NCBI GenBank assembly: GCA_025455505.1
Contig: JALOMK010000136.1
Location: forward strand, 1-7,572
Direction of reading: 5' to 3'
From: Bacteroidales bacterium
GTDB lineage: Bacteria > Bacteroidota > Bacteroidia > Bacteroidales > VadinHA17
Length of the DNA stretch: 7,572 bases
In this document: positions 5,516-7,572 of the stretch, one piece after another
Position numbering within the stretch: the stretch's first letter is position 1
Layout of the letters: each line of letters starts with the position of its first letter
Position numbers and translations under genes: made by a program
Notes under the pieces: generated by a model
What the model saw: only the letters and a program-made list of their open reading frames with translations
What the model was told of the DNA's origin: nothing
Database searches by the model: none

Positions 5516-7572
5516 ATGTCAGAAACCCAGAAGAACTTCGGAATAATTGGAGTCGCAGGCTATATAGCGGTAAGGCACCTCAATGCAATAAAGGAAACCG
5601 GCAACAACCTCCTCGCGAGCCTCGACAGGTTCGACAGCGTAGGAAGAATTGACAACTTCTTTCCGGAAAGCGATTTCTTCGTCGAATTCGAGAGGTTCGA
5701 CAGGCATTTCGACAAACTCAAAAGAACAGGCACAAAGATCGACTACGTTTCAATCTGCTCTCCCAATTACCTTCACGATTCCCATATAAGGTTTGCCCTG
5801 CGCCATCATGCCGAAGCCATATGTGAAAAACCTATCGTGCTTAATCCCTGGAATGTCGAAGCCCTTCAGGAAATAGAAAACGAAACCGGGCACAAAATAT
5901 ACACTGTCCTCCAGCTGAGACTTCATCCCCGCATCATTGAACTTAAAAAAATGATAGCGCAGGGACCAAAAGACAAAATCTACGACATCGACCTTACATA
6001 CATCACAAGCCGCGGCAACTGGTACTCAATTTCCTGGAAAGGCGATATACAGAAATCCGGGGGAGTGGCGACTAACATCGGCATCCACTTCTTCGACATG
6101 CTGGGATGGATCTTCGGACCCACTACAAGGAATATTGTACATATGTCGAAACCCGACAAAGCCGCCGGCTACCTCGAACTCAAAAATGCAAGGGTGCGCT
6201 GGATGCTCAGCCTCGACTATAATGACATTCCCGAACATGTCAAAGCAACCTCCAGGCGAACTTTCAGGTCTATTACAGTTGAAGGAGAAGAAATAGAGTT
6301 CAGCGAGGGATTCACCGACCTCCATACCGAAACTTACAGGGAAATCCTGGCGGGAAGGGGATTCGGACTCAGGGACGCGCAGCAGTCGGTTGAGACTGCA
6401 TTTTCAGAGACAAGCCTGTCTGTCATCGGCCTTGGCTATGTTGGCCTGCCTATCGCTCTTGAATTCGCAAGGAAAATCAAAGTCGTCGGATTCGACATAA
6501 AGCCCGAACGGGTTGAACTCATGAAAAAGGGTATAGACCCCAGTAATGAGCTTACAGCCGATGCCTTTAACGGCACAGACATCCTTCTTACAAGCGATCC
6601 TGAAGACCTACGCAAGGCATCTTTCCACATAATAGCAGTGCCGACGCCCACAAACAAGGCAAATCTCCCCGACCTCACACCAGTCCTGAAAGCCTCTGAA
6701 ACAGTTGGCAAAATCCTGAAAAAGGGCGACTATGTTGTATATGAATCAACAGTTTATCCCGGATGCACAGAGGAGGATTGCGTTCCCGTGCTCGAGAAAT
6801 TCTCGGGTCTGAAATACTGCACCGACTTCAAGGTTGGCTTCTCCCCCGAGAGGATCAACCCCGGCGACACAAACCATACCCTTACTAAAATTGTTAAGGT
6901 CACAAGCGGCTGCGACAGGGAATCCGCTGAGGAAATAGCCCGGATTTACGAGCTGATTATCAAGGCAGGAGTCCACAGGGCAAGCTCAATAAAAGTTGCC
7001 GAAGCCGCGAAGATAATCGAGAACACCCAGCGCGACATCAACATAGCCTTCATGAATGAGCTCTCTATTATCTTCAACAGGATGGGCATTAATACATTCG
7101 AGGTGCTTGAGGCTGCAGGGACAAAATGGAACTTCCTCAGGTTTTTCCCGGGCCTTGTGGGCGGACACTGCATTGGCGTCGACCCCTATTACCTTTCATT
7201 CAAGGCCAAGGCTCTCGGCTATCATCCCCAGATGATCGACTCCGGGAGGTTCATAAACGACAGCATGGGCCGCTATATCGGAAAACAGACAGTGAAGAAA
7301 ATGATTGCTGCCGGACGAAACCTTATGAAGGCCCGCGTGCTCGTAATGGGAATAACATTCAAGGAAGACGTGACCGATATCCGCAATTCAAAAGTCGTCG
7401 ATGTGATAAGCGAACTCTCCGACTTCAATATAGCTGTCGATGTCATCGACCCTGGTGCAAGCAGCCATGAGGTGATGGAAGAATACGGTATTCAGCTCAG
7501 GAAAAAACCCGAAGGCAAATACGATGCCATTATTCTGGCCGTGAGCCACAGGGAGTACATGGAGCTCAATGA
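5516..7572 (+). CDS. wbpB-wbpA: Bifunctional WbpB-WbpA fusion: UDP-GlcNAcA 3-dehydrogenase joined to UDP-GlcNAc 6-dehydrogenase; 3' end outside window
   Basis: A single open frame of 685 complete codons runs from ATG 5516 to the right edge. Residues 1-296 are a Gfo/Idh/MocA oxidoreductase of WbpB type: Rossmann motif GIIGVAGYIA at 9-18, YVSICSPNYLH, Lys105 in CEKP, TYITSRGNWY, TNIGIHFFDM with His191, and EGFTDLHTETY. Residues 300-685 are a UDP-sugar 6-dehydrogenase of WbpA/TviB type: VIGLGYVGLP at 303-312, ESTVYPGCTEED, catalytic Lys499 and Asn503 (K-x3-N), and Cys552 with Asp556 in GGHCIGVDP. Only SET (297-299) separates them; the C-terminal tail of WbpB (about 20 residues) and the short WbpA leader are missing. 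Roughly 40 WbpA residues lie beyond the edge. WbpA oxidises C6 of UDP-GlcNAc and WbpB then oxidises C3, so the chain would do steps 1 and 2. ATG 5516 starts 19 bases after wbpD; an out-of-frame ATG overlaps four bases earlier. Domain calls are firm; function as one enzyme is inferred. Confidence 0.9.
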   Translation, partial: MSETQKNFGIIGVAGYIAVRHLNAIKETGNNLLASLDRFDSVGRIDNFFPESDFFVEFERFDRHFDKLKRTGTKIDYVSICSPNYLHDSHIRFALRHHAEAICEKPIVLNPWNVEALQEIENETGHKIYTVLQLRLHPRIIELKKMIAQGPKDKIYDIDLTYITSRGNWYSISWKGDIQKSGGVATNIGIHFFDMLGWIFGPTTRNIVHMSKPDKAAGYLELKNARVRWMLSLDYNDIPEHVKATSRRTFRSITVEGEEIEFSEGFTDLHTETYREILAGRGFGLRDAQQSVETAFSETSLSVIGLGYVGLPIALEFARKIKVVGFDIKPERVELMKKGIDPSNELTADAFNGTDILLTSDPEDLRKASFHIIAVPTPTNKANLPDLTPVLKASETVGKILKKGDYVVYESTVYPGCTEEDCVPVLEKFSGLKYCTDFKVGFSPERINPGDTNHTLTKIVKVTSGCDRESAEEIARIYELIIKAGVHRASSIKVAEAAKIIENTQRDINIAFMNELSIIFNRMGINTFEVLEAAGTKWNFLRFFPGLVGGHCIGVDPYYLSFKAKALGYHPQMIDSGRFINDSMGRYIGKQTVKKMIAAGRNLMKARVLVMGITFKEDVTDIRNSKVVDVISELSDFNIAVDVIDPGASSHEVMEEYGIQLRKKPEGKYDAIILAVSHREYMELN

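Noticed and set aside
6407..6417. GAGACAAGCCT at the fusion junction, repeated exactly at 1952-1962 in metG; considered as a recombination footprint
   Set aside because: Several 11-base exact repeats are expected by chance in a window of this size, and metG has no other link to the junction.
7126..7470. Plus-strand 114-residue open frame
   Set aside because: It is a shadow in another frame of the WbpA half of the fusion, which has intact catalytic motifs across the same stretch.

Overview
The window looks like a piece of a Bacteroidota chromosome, probably Bacteroidales. The evidence is a methionyl-tRNA synthetase of the Bacteroidota type (KISTS in place of KMSKS, with a fused C-terminal tRNA-binding domain), an HU-CCDC81/SPOR membrane protein (an architecture I know mainly from this phylum), the absence of clear Shine-Dalgarno sequences, and TAnnTTTG-like promoter boxes. 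Base composition is near half G+C, with frequent AGG (Arg) and ATA (Ile) codons. The genus cannot be told from this sequence.

Layout. Positions 1-550 (minus strand) hold the N-terminal part of an LD-carboxypeptidase that runs off the left edge. A 108-base divergent intergenic region follows, then metG (659-2692, plus). metG converges, 38 bases apart, on an HU-CCDC81/SPOR gene (2731-3693, minus, GTG start). An 89-base divergent region separates that gene from a plus-strand operon running from 3783 to the right edge.

The operon encodes all four enzymes that turn UDP-GlcNAc into UDP-2,3-diacetamido-2,3-dideoxy-glucuronic acid, a precursor of O-antigen or capsule sugars: the WbpE-type aminotransferase (step 3), the WbpD-type N-acetyltransferase (step 4), and then one continuous open frame carrying a WbpB-type 3-dehydrogenase (step 2) joined to a WbpA/TviB-type UDP-sugar 6-dehydrogenase (step 1). 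The gene order is therefore the reverse of the reaction order. The last frame is still open at the right edge and lacks roughly 40 C-terminal residues. The epimerase WbpI, glycosyltransferases and export genes are not in the window.

The most notable feature is the in-frame WbpB-WbpA fusion at 5516-7572. I translated it codon by codon. It has no stop, the two domains meet with almost no linker, and no ATG, GTG or TTG codon lies in frame between 6206 and 6520 that could start a separate WbpA. If real, it would be a single-chain enzyme for the first two, consecutive, NAD-dependent oxidations of the pathway. No RNA genes, CRISPR arrays, insertion sequences or attachment sites were seen.
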